Of a DNA stretch of 64,000 bases, positions 25,539 to 32,804 are shown one piece after another (position 1 is the first letter of the stretch; the number at the start of each line of letters is the position of its first letter). The notes under the pieces are model-generated. The model was given only the letters and a program-made list of their open reading frames with translations, did not search any database and had not been told where the DNA came from. The DNA comes from Mycolicibacterium sp. 018/SC-01/001 (GTDB lineage: Bacteria > Actinomycetota > Actinomycetes > Mycobacteriales > Mycobacteriaceae): contig NZ_VKAA01000017.1 of the NCBI RefSeq assembly GCF_007096635.1, positions 62,001-126,000 on the forward strand, read 5' to 3'. A program made the translations under genes and the position numbers.

Positions 25539-27233
25539 GTGCCGGAAACCAACTTTGTGGCCGAGTTCGACTATGTGATCGCTGGAGCGGGCAGCGCCGG
25601 ATGTCTGCTCGCCAATCGGCTCAGCGCCAACCCTCACCACCGGGTGCTCCTGATCGAGGCCGGCGGCAAGGACGACTGGTTCTGGATCAAGGTCCCGGTG
25701 GGATATCTGTACACGATCGCCAACCCACGCACCGACTGGTGCTTCACCGCCGAGCCCGATCCAGGCCTGGCCGGCCGCAGCATCATCTACGCACGTGGCC
25801 GCGTGATCGGCGGCAGCTCGTCGATCAACGCGATGATCCACATGCGGGGCCAAGCAAGCGATTACGAACTGTGGGCGCAGGCCACCGGCGACGAACGGTG
25901 GCTCTGGGGCGGCCCAGACGGTCGCGGTGAAACCCTGCAGATCTACAAGGAGCTGGAGGACTACTTCGGCGGGGCCGACGAGTGGCATGGCACGGGCGGT
26001 GAGATCCGTGTCGAGCGGCCACGAGTGCGCTGGAAGATCCTGGACGCCTGGCAGGCCGCCGCGGCCCAAGCGGGCATCGAACCGATCGAGGAGTTCAATC
26101 GTGGCGACAACTCCGGCAGCGCGTATTTCCACGTCAACCAACGGCGCGGCCGGCGATGGTCGATGGCGGATGCGTTCCTGCACCCCGTCACCCATCGCTC
26201 GAATTTGACCGTCTACACACAGACCCAGGCCCTCCGCGTGCTGATGGACGACCAGGTCGGAAACGAGCAGCGCCGCGGTGCCTGGACCACCGCGCAGCAC
26301 CGCGCCACCGGTCTCCGGCTACTCAGAGACGGGCAGATCGTCGATGTCCGTGCCCGTCGAGAGGTGATCCTCAGCGCCGGGGCCATCGGATCGCCGCACC
26401 TGATGCAGATATCGGGGCTCGGCCCGGCGGAGCTGCTCACCGCACACGGCGTGCCGGTGGCCGTCGATCTGCCGGGGGTCGGAGAGAATCTGCAGGACCA
26501 TCTGCAGCTTCGTACCGTCTATCGCGTCCAGCACGCGCGCACCGTCAACACCCTGTACCGGAACTGGATCACCCGGGCGGGCATGGGAATTCAGTACCTT
26601 CTCGCGCGATCGGGACCCCTGACGATGCCGCCGTCGACGCTGGGAGCGTTCGCGAAGAGCGATCCCGGATTGTCCAGCCCCGATCTGGAATGGCATGTGC
26701 AGCCTCTGTCGTTGCCGAAGTTCGGCGAGCCCCTGCATCCGTACGGCGCCATCACCCCCTCGGTCTGCAATCTGCGGCCCACTTCCCGTGGTCACGTGCG
26801 GCTGGCCCATGCGGATCCCCTGACCCACCCGACGATTCTTTGCAACTATCTGTCCACCGACGCCGATCGCGACGTGGCCGTGCGCGGGCTGCGGATGACC
26901 CGGGAGATCATGGCCTCCCCTGTCCTCGCCCGATATCAGCCGCGGGAGGTGCTTCCCGGTCCACACGTGATCAGCGACGACGATCTGCAAACGGCAGCAA
27001 GTGAGCTGGGAACCACCATCTTTCACCCGGTGGGCACCTGCGCGATGGGCGCGTTCGACGACCGCGGTGTGCCGCGCTCGCGCGCAACGGTTCTCGACAC
27101 CGACTGTCGCGTCCATCGCGTCGCAGGCCTCCGGGTCATCGATGCGTCGGCGATGCCCACGATCACCTCCGGGAACACCAATGCCCCGGTGATGCTGATC
27201 GCCGAGCGTGCGGCGCGGGCGATCTTGTCCTAG
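25539..27233 (+). CDS. GMC family FAD-dependent oxidoreductase (choline-dehydrogenase-like)
   Basis: A 564-aa glucose-methanol-choline oxidoreductase: FAD motif GAGSAG (16-21), GMC signature 1 GRVIGGSSSINAMIH, signature 2 GAIGSPHLMQISGLG, and the C-terminal catalytic segment HPVGTCAMG with NTNAPVMLIAERA closing the FAD site. It should oxidise a primary or secondary alcohol to a carbonyl. The GTG start has GAGGAA at normal spacing. It is third in the TetR / dehalogenase-like / GMC set; oxidising the hydroxyl left by dehalogenation or epoxide opening is a plausible link. Confidence 0.88.
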   Translation: MPETNFVAEFDYVIAGAGSAGCLLANRLSANPHHRVLLIEAGGKDDWFWIKVPVGYLYTIANPRTDWCFTAEPDPGLAGRSIIYARGRVIGGSSSINAMIHMRGQASDYELWAQATGDERWLWGGPDGRGETLQIYKELEDYFGGADEWHGTGGEIRVERPRVRWKILDAWQAAAAQAGIEPIEEFNRGDNSGSAYFHVNQRRGRRWSMADAFLHPVTHRSNLTVYTQTQALRVLMDDQVGNEQRRGAWTTAQHRATGLRLLRDGQIVDVRARREVILSAGAIGSPHLMQISGLGPAELLTAHGVPVAVDLPGVGENLQDHLQLRTVYRVQHARTVNTLYRNWITRAGMGIQYLLARSGPLTMPPSTLGAFAKSDPGLSSPDLEWHVQPLSLPKFGEPLHPYGAITPSVCNLRPTSRGHVRLAHADPLTHPTILCNYLSTDADRDVAVRGLRMTREIMASPVLARYQPREVLPGPHVISDDDLQTAASELGTTIFHPVGTCAMGAFDDRGVPRSRATVLDTDCRVHRVAGLRVIDASAMPTITSGNTNAPVMLIAERAARAILS

Positions 27234-27248
27234 GCCCGCGATGTCACG

Positions 27249-28460
27249 TCAGTCGTCGCTGTCGGCACTGACTTCGTTGCGCCGCACATGGTTTCGTGCA
27301 ACGAGCTTGTAGACGACCACGCCTGTCACCAGCGCCCAGAACGCCGCACCGACCCCGGCTACTGTTGCGCCGGAGGCGGCGACCACCAGCGTTACCGCGG
27401 CGGGTAGGCGCGTCGCCTGGTCGGCCATGGCGCCGGCGCACGCGTTGGCGAACGCACCCAACAGCGCGACCCCGGCCACTGCCTGTACCAGACCGGCGGG
27501 CGCGGCGAGCACGACGGCCGTCAATCCCGTCGAGGCGAGACCGAGGGCGCAGTAGGCCGCCCCGGTCGTCACTCCAGCTATCCACCGACGCCGGGGATTG
27601 GGATCGGCATCCGGTCCGGCGGCCAACGCGGCGCTGATGGCGGCGAGGTTGACCGCGTGACCGCCGAACGGGGTCGCCAGCAGCGAGGCGACTGCCGTGA
27701 CGGTCAGCGCGGGGCGCCACGGAACGTGGTAGCCGAATCCGGCCATGACGGCGACGCCCGGGATGTTCTGCGCCGCCATGGTCACGATGTAGAGCGGTAG
27801 AGCGACGCCGACCAACGCGGCCACCGTGAAACTCGGTGCGGTGGCCTGCAGATCGGGGATCCACGACGATGCCGCGGGCACCGCGTGGTCGCGCACCAAC
27901 GTCACTGCCAGCACCACCAGGGCAACGCCGAACGCCGCGGGGACCGCCCAGCGCGGCCTCGTCACCGACACGATCAACCAGACCACGAGCACCGGCGCGA
28001 TCACGACCGGATCACCGGCCAGTGCGGTGACCGGAGCGATGCACAGCGGCAGCAGCACGCCAGCCAGCATCGCCTGGGCAACAGCGTGGGGAATGCGGGC
28101 GACTGCGCGAGCCAACGCCGGCCACAGTCCGGTGGCCAGCAGCAGCATCGCGGTGACGGCGAAAGCGCCGACGGCGGCAGGCCACCCGCCGGCCGCCGCG
28201 CCGGTGCTGACCAGCAGCGCAGCTCCCGGCGTCGACCACGCACAGGTGATGGGCATGCGAAACCGCCACGACAGCAGCACCGACGCCGCGCCCATCGCCA
28301 GAGTCACCGCCATCAGGCCCGACGCGGCTTGCGCCTGGTCAGCCCCTGCTGCGCGCAATCCCGCAAGCACCACCGCGAACGACGACGTGAACCCGACGAG
28401 CGCGCACACCACACCGGCGCCCACCGGCACCGCCTTCGAGACGTCCTGATCCACTCGCAC
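27249..28460 (-). CDS. benE: BenE-type benzoate/H+ symporter
   Basis: A roughly 403-aa, very hydrophobic protein with 11-12 membrane segments. Its FTSSFAVVLAGLRAAGA opening, the PITCAWSTPGAALL segment and FGGHAVNLAAISAAL are BenE family hallmarks. It probably imports benzoate or a similar aromatic acid with protons. GTG at 28460 or 28454 could start it; a run of Gs precedes both. It is divergent from an XRE-cupin regulator, with two GTTCTG-type operator sites between, so substrate-responsive control by that regulator is likely. No benzoate dioxygenase genes lie in the window. Confidence 0.83.
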   Translation of the reverse strand: MRVDQDVSKAVPVGAGVVCALVGFTSSFAVVLAGLRAAGADQAQAASGLMAVTLAMGAASVLLSWRFRMPITCAWSTPGAALLVSTGAAAGGWPAAVGAFAVTAMLLLATGLWPALARAVARIPHAVAQAMLAGVLLPLCIAPVTALAGDPVVIAPVLVVWLIVSVTRPRWAVPAAFGVALVVLAVTLVRDHAVPAASSWIPDLQATAPSFTVAALVGVALPLYIVTMAAQNIPGVAVMAGFGYHVPWRPALTVTAVASLLATPFGGHAVNLAAISAALAAGPDADPNPRRRWIAGVTTGAAYCALGLASTGLTAVVLAAPAGLVQAVAGVALLGAFANACAGAMADQATRLPAAVTLVVAASGATVAGVGAAFWALVTGVVVYKLVARNHVRRNEVSADSDD

Positions 28461-28469
28461 CCCCCCACC

Positions 28470-28503
28470 GTTCTGTTTAAGGAACGCGTTCTGAGAACAG
28501 AAC
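28470..28503. promoter_or_regulatory. Tandem operator for the XRE-cupin regulator
   Basis: Two 16-bp inverted-repeat sites separated by two bases: GTTCTG-N4-AGGAAC (28470-28485) and GTTCTG-N4-CAGAAC (28488-28503, perfect arms). They fill the gap between the divergent transporter and XRE genes and abut the XRE -10 element. Confidence 0.7.
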
Positions 28504-28504
28504 G

Positions 28505-28510
28505 TAGCAT
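28505..28510 (+). promoter_or_regulatory. -10 element of a leaderless XRE transcript
   Basis: TAGCAT lies seven bases before the ATG at 28518, the spacing expected if transcription starts at the initiation codon. It supports the ATG at 28518 over the in-frame ATG at 28509. Confidence 0.5.
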
Positions 28511-28517
28511 GGGTCGG

Positions 28518-29045
28518 ATGAACACGGCAGACGTCGGTCGCCGACTGCGCGAGCTGCGGTCCGAGCGCGGACTCACGCTGTCCGAACTCGCGCGCCGGGC
28601 AGGGGTCGGCAAGGGCTCGCTGTCGGAAATCGAAGCAGGCAAACGCAATCCGACGATCGAGACCCTCTACGCGCTGTGCGCACCCCTGGAGGTGCCTCTG
28701 ACCGCGCTCGTCGGCGAGGCGCCCGGCGCGCGCTCGGCCGCAGACGGCGGAATGCGGACAGTGCTGCTGTCTGTGCGCCACCTGCCCCGGGTCACCGTAG
28801 AGGTGTTCCGGCTGGAGTTTCCCGTTGGCGCAGAGCATGTTTCGCCTTCCCACGGTGCAGGTACGCGCGAACATCTGACCGTGGTCGACGGACGGGTGCT
28901 GGCAGGCCCTCTCGGCGAGGAAGCGCTCATCGAGGAGGGCGAAACGCTGAGCTGGTCGAGTGATCGGCGCCATCGGTTCGCCGCCGTCGACGGAGCGGCC
29001 GAGGCGGTGGTCGTGATCACCACCGCTCGAGCGCGCCGGAAGTGA
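28518..29045 (+). CDS. XRE family regulator with C-terminal cupin
   Basis: A 175-aa regulator: helix-turn-helix at residues 7-60 (LRELRSERGLTLSELARRAG, then GSLSEIEAGKRNPTIETLY) and a cupin-like beta barrel at about 90-170 (HLTVVDGRVLAGPLGEE). This architecture senses small ligands and represses a neighbouring transporter or catabolic gene. It is divergent from the BenE-type symporter, with tandem palindromes in the gap, so it most likely controls that gene and itself. Benzoate-like acids are a plausible ligand class, by inference from the partner. Confidence 0.85.
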   Translation: MNTADVGRRLRELRSERGLTLSELARRAGVGKGSLSEIEAGKRNPTIETLYALCAPLEVPLTALVGEAPGARSAADGGMRTVLLSVRHLPRVTVEVFRLEFPVGAEHVSPSHGAGTREHLTVVDGRVLAGPLGEEALIEEGETLSWSSDRRHRFAAVDGAAEAVVVITTARARRK

Positions 29046-29089
29046 CCGCAGTCCTGGCGACTGAGTAGCGGCCTCGACCTCTCAGCGGG

Positions 29090-30343
29090 TCAACCCACGG
29101 CGATCGGTATCAGGGCCAGGAGCCCGGGGACGGTCGCTGCGAGCGAGCCCGCGAGGGCCAGGAGGCGGCGGAACAGGGCGTCTTGGTGTTCGATCGAGCT
29201 GGTTCCGATGATGAGGGTGCCGGCGACGTGGATCGGGTTCATCACCATCAGGGCCGCGGGCACGCAGACCGCGGCGGTCACCCAGAACACGATGTCGGTG
29301 TGACCGAAGGCGCCGAACGCGATCGGCGTGATCAATCCCAGCACCCCGATGGTCGAACTCTCGATGTTGCACAGTAGGGCCGTCATGTAGGCGATGACCA
29401 AGATCAGCAGAGCGCCCGTGCCGAGATGGCCCAGGATCCGTGCGATCGACTCCATGGTCCCGATCGCCTGGGTCAGTCCCAGGTAGGTCAGTAGCCCGCA
29501 CAGCAACAGAATGGAGTTCCACGGAATGCGGGCCAGCATTGCTCGTTCGTCGGGCCGAAAGGCGATCTGCTGCGCTGCTGCCATGAACATCGCCGTCACC
29601 CCGACGTCGGTCTTGGCCACCACGACCAGCAGCAGGAAGGCGATCAGACCGACCGCGGAGCACACCATGTAGGCAACGCGGGGGCTCGACTCCTCCTCTC
29701 GTGTGGCCGCAGGGGCGGGCTCCACCTCGTAGTTGATGCCTCGCCGCCGAGCGAGCGCTTCGAGTGTCTGCAACACCGCGACCACCGTCGCGGCGACACC
29801 GATCGACACGGCCCACAGGCCCCAGCCGGGAAACGTCACGTCGAGCTTCGCCGCTGCCGCCCGGATCACGGCACCGGTCGGGTTCAGTGGCGAGAGACCG
29901 GCGCAATTGGCTGCGATGATCACGGCCAGTTCCGACATCAGGAACGTCCCGCGATAGCGGAGGCTGACGTGCGCGACCATCGGCACGAGAAAGGCGATGA
30001 CGGCGGTCGAGAATGCTCCCGCCGTCGACAGAGCGCCGGCGATGAGAAACCCGGCCCACGGCAGCAGCGCACGCCGGTCCCCGATTCTGCGGTACACCTG
30101 CTCGACGAACCAGGCGAGTGCGCCGCTTCGCTCGAGATGCGCGAACAACAGCGACACCCCGGCGATGAGGACGAAGATGTCGCCGGGAAATGCGGTGTAC
30201 ATCGTCTTGGCGGGCAGGCCCGACAGTGCCAGCACGGGAAGCGCCGCCGCGAGGGCGAGGACTCCGATGTTCATCCGGCGCCAGATTGCCAGGACGAGGA
30301 CGACGACCAACAGGGCAAGCGAAAGGCCTTGAGCCAGAGTCAC
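29090..30343 (-). CDS. SLC13/MatC-like dicarboxylate permease
   Basis: A 417-aa membrane protein with about 11-12 hydrophobic segments. The N-terminal RRMNIGVLALAAALPVL segment resembles the MatC N-terminal domain of malonate/dicarboxylate carriers, and the internal NCAGLSPLNPTGAV and NPIHVAGTLIIGTSS loops fit the ion-transporter superfamily. It probably transports a C3-C4 dicarboxylate or similar anion. GTG at 30343 has AGGAGG six bases upstream. It stands alone between the XRE gene (convergent) and the quinone oxidoreductase (134-base gap), so its regulation is not evident. Confidence 0.8.
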   Translation of the reverse strand: MTLAQGLSLALLVVVLVLAIWRRMNIGVLALAAALPVLALSGLPAKTMYTAFPGDIFVLIAGVSLLFAHLERSGALAWFVEQVYRRIGDRRALLPWAGFLIAGALSTAGAFSTAVIAFLVPMVAHVSLRYRGTFLMSELAVIIAANCAGLSPLNPTGAVIRAAAAKLDVTFPGWGLWAVSIGVAATVVAVLQTLEALARRRGINYEVEPAPAATREEESSPRVAYMVCSAVGLIAFLLLVVVAKTDVGVTAMFMAAAQQIAFRPDERAMLARIPWNSILLLCGLLTYLGLTQAIGTMESIARILGHLGTGALLILVIAYMTALLCNIESSTIGVLGLITPIAFGAFGHTDIVFWVTAAVCVPAALMVMNPIHVAGTLIIGTSSIEHQDALFRRLLALAGSLAATVPGLLALIPIAVG

Positions 30344-30477
30344 TGTGAACCTCCTGTGAGTGACGTCGGTTCGCGCCCGAGCGGTCGCCGATCCCCTGCC
30401 GCCGTCAAGATACCCGCGAGGCGTCCGCAGCCGGACCGATCACGCGCGATGGCGGGTGACAGAAGGCCGACCGTGAC

Positions 30478-31443
30478 TTAGGTGAGGTCGATCACGACCT
30501 TGCCGTGCACGTGCCGTCCCGCCTGGAGCTCGACCGCGGAACGGATCTGATCGATGGGGAAGCTGGCCGCGATGGGAACATGGATCTCGCCCGCCGCAAC
30601 TGAATCCGCGATCTCTTCCACAGCGCCGGGAGCGGCATCGGCGCCATTGGCCGGGCTGACGCCCTCGACCTGAGCGGCGATCGTGGTGATCCGCCGATCG
30701 GGTACGCCGAGTTCCCGGGCAGCCTCCACCGTCTCGGTTCCGTACAGGTCGATCGCCGCGGTGACGCCACCGGGAGCCAGGGCGCGAACCCGGTCGGCGA
30801 GTCCATCTCCATAGGTGACGGGTTGGGCACCGAGCGCACGCAGCGCGTCTGCCGAAGCCGCCGACCCTGTTCCGATGACGTGCGCGCCCAGGTTGCGAAG
30901 GAGTTGGAGGACGAAAACTCCGACGCCGCCGCCCGCGCCGCCGACCAGAACAGTGTCTCCAGGCCCGGGTGTCACTACGGAAAGCGCTGCGGCGGCGGTT
31001 GATCCGGCGATGGCCAACGTTGCTGCGATTCGGTCGTCGACACCGTCGGGCGTGTGGTGGACGGCGCCGCCTGCAGCGATGCCTCCCCCGACATCCACTA
31101 CGACATGGTCTGCGACTGCGCGCGACAGCACGCCGCCGAAAACCCGGTCGCCGACGGCAAAACCGGCCACACCGTCACCCACCTGATCGACGACTCCGGC
31201 GTAATCGGTGCCGAATCCGCACGGCAGGCTCAAGCCGAACCGGGAGGCGGTGTCCGGATCCGACACGATGATCCAGTCCATCGGGTTGAGTCCGGCGGCA
31301 GTGACGCGTACGCGGATCTGCCCCGGGCCGGCCTGCGGCACCGGCACCTCGCGGACTGCCAACACGTCCGGGCCACCGAAGGACTCGACCCGGACTGCTC
31401 GGGATGTGCGCGCCTGCGGGACGGCGGAGTGCTGCTCGCTCAT
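30478..31443 (-). CDS. NADP-dependent quinone oxidoreductase (MDR superfamily)
   Basis: A 321-aa zinc-free medium-chain dehydrogenase/reductase: an N-terminal GroES-like domain (FGGPDVLAVREVPVPQAG; AAGLNPMDW), a nucleotide-binding VGGAGGGVGVFVLQLLRNLGA at mid-protein, and a C-terminal HVHGKVVIDL. No zinc ligands are present. It should reduce quinones or enones with NADPH. The ATG at 31443 has AGGGAG at good spacing. It is divergent from the TetR gene at 31598, its likely regulator; this pairing is common for electrophile-responsive reductases. Confidence 0.87.
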   Translation of the reverse strand: MSEQHSAVPQARTSRAVRVESFGGPDVLAVREVPVPQAGPGQIRVRVTAAGLNPMDWIIVSDPDTASRFGLSLPCGFGTDYAGVVDQVGDGVAGFAVGDRVFGGVLSRAVADHVVVDVGGGIAAGGAVHHTPDGVDDRIAATLAIAGSTAAAALSVVTPGPGDTVLVGGAGGGVGVFVLQLLRNLGAHVIGTGSAASADALRALGAQPVTYGDGLADRVRALAPGGVTAAIDLYGTETVEAARELGVPDRRITTIAAQVEGVSPANGADAAPGAVEEIADSVAAGEIHVPIAASFPIDQIRSAVELQAGRHVHGKVVIDLT

Positions 31444-31537
31444 GCGATCTCCCTGGTTGTTGCTCGACGAGGACACGGACTGCGTGGCCGCTGACTTCGG
31501 GCAACATGGCTCGAGCGGAGGGTATTCCGCTTCGTCA

Positions 31538-31548
31538 GACAGTGTGTC
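31538..31548. promoter_or_regulatory. Possible TetR operator
   Basis: GACA-GTG-TGTC, a short perfect palindrome in the 154-bp divergent region between the quinone oxidoreductase and TetR genes, 50 bases upstream of the TetR ATG. Short enough to be chance. Confidence 0.35.
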
Positions 31549-31597
31549 GTCGCGGAGTGAACACAAATGCTCTGGTTGTCTGCGAAGATGCAGTGCG

Positions 31598-32221
31598 ATG
31601 GACGACGCATCGAATCCGCGCATGCCGAAGGCCGGGCCGAAAGCGGCAAGGCCGGCACAGATTCGTGACGCGGCCATGAAGTGCTTCGCGGAAAACGGCA
31701 TTGCGAGCACCTCGCTGCGCAGCATCGCCGAGGCGGCCGGGGTGAGCCTGGGCCTCATCCAGCATTACTTCGCCACCAAGAGCCAGTTGATCGAAGCCAT
31801 CGATAGCCGCGTGCTGAGTGTTTTCGCTCAGGTGCAGGTCGACCCGCTCTCAGAAGCCGGGGCGGACGAACGAGTGAGCGATGCCGGCAGCCAGCTGGCC
31901 GCGGTGATGTCGGAGAATCCCGACGTCATGGATTACGTCGCGAGGGCGCTGGCCGAACGTGGCGGGGTCGGCAACACGATTTTCGACGGTTTCTTTGCCA
32001 TCAGCGCCCAGCAGGGTGCCGCCTTCGCCGCTCAGGGGCTCACCCCCGATGACCTAGATCCCTTGTGGGGCAACATGTTACCGCTGATACTGCGTGTCGG
32101 AACCATCATGTTGCGCCAACACATCGAGCGGCACGTGGACGGCTCACTCTACGAACCCGAACAGATTTGCCGATGGGACGCGGCGGTGACTCGCTTGATT
32201 CGCGAAGGTCAGATGAAATAG
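31598..32221 (+). CDS. TetR family transcriptional regulator
   Basis: A 207-aa regulator with a standard TetR helix-turn-helix at about 18-65 (IRDAAMKCFAENG; SLRSIAEAAGVSLGLIQHYFATK) and a helical ligand-binding C-terminal part. The ATG at 31598 gives MDDASNPRMP; an ATG eight codons in is an alternative. It is divergent from the NADP-dependent quinone oxidoreductase and probably represses it. No other gene follows closely downstream. Confidence 0.85.
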   Translation: MDDASNPRMPKAGPKAARPAQIRDAAMKCFAENGIASTSLRSIAEAAGVSLGLIQHYFATKSQLIEAIDSRVLSVFAQVQVDPLSEAGADERVSDAGSQLAAVMSENPDVMDYVARALAERGGVGNTIFDGFFAISAQQGAAFAAQGLTPDDLDPLWGNMLPLILRVGTIMLRQHIERHVDGSLYEPEQICRWDAAVTRLIREGQMK

Positions 32222-32278
32222 CGGACACTCTCATCGCGCACCGCCGCTGTGATGGCGGGGAGAGCGCAGACAGTGTGG

Positions 32279-32578
32279 TCAACCGGTTCGGTCGGGATCG
32301 TCATCCGCCGGGCGCTGTGGCGATTCGGTCGACCCGGGTGAGACCTGTCGCGATCGTCTCCATCGATTCGTGAGGATGTCTTCGGCGTTGACGATGACGT
32401 CCTCCCATTCCTGCACCTGGACGCGGCGTTCCTCGCCGGCGGCGTCGACCGCCGTCAATTCACCGCGATGAACGTCGAGATGGGAACCGGGTCCGTAGGT
32501 GAGGCGGTGGCGGTTGTTCAGCGTGATCACGAAAGCGCAGTCGTGGAAGGCCACGCGGTCTGGTCGCCGCCTACCCAT
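32279..32578 (-). CDS. Hypothetical protein, about 99 aa
   Basis: The translation from ATG 32578 (MGRRRPDRVAFHDCAFV) has a balanced composition, a beta-rich middle (LTYGPGSHLDVHRGEL) and an acidic stretch before a basic, Pro/Asp-rich tail. I do not recognise the family. It is the only protein-like reading frame in the 583-base stretch between the TetR stop (32221) and the LuxR-ATPase stop (32805); the remaining 226 bases upstream of it hold nothing I can identify. The gene could be real or chance in high-GC DNA. Confidence 0.4.
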   Translation of the reverse strand: MGRRRPDRVAFHDCAFVITLNNRHRLTYGPGSHLDVHRGELTAVDAAGEERRVQVQEWEDVIVNAEDILTNRWRRSRQVSPGSTESPQRPADDDPDRTG

Positions 32579-32804
32579 GGCGCCGTGGTACGCGCATCGT
32601 TGCCCAAGGTGTCGAAAGTGTCGGCATCGCGAGGTCTGATTCCTCCTCATCGCTGGTGACCGCGCCGGCTTCGCGGCGCGCACACATGGTCTGCATTTGC
32701 CCGTATCGAGCAAGGCGGAATTCTGTCAGTGTTGAGCGGTTGATTCCAGTATGACTGTACCGTTGCTGGCCTCGGACTGGCCATGCTGCCGACGCGAAGC
32801 CGAG

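Noticed and set aside
29049..29063. Terminator hairpin CAGTC-N5-GACTG after the XRE gene
   Set aside because: A five-pair stem in GC-rich DNA is too weak to call.
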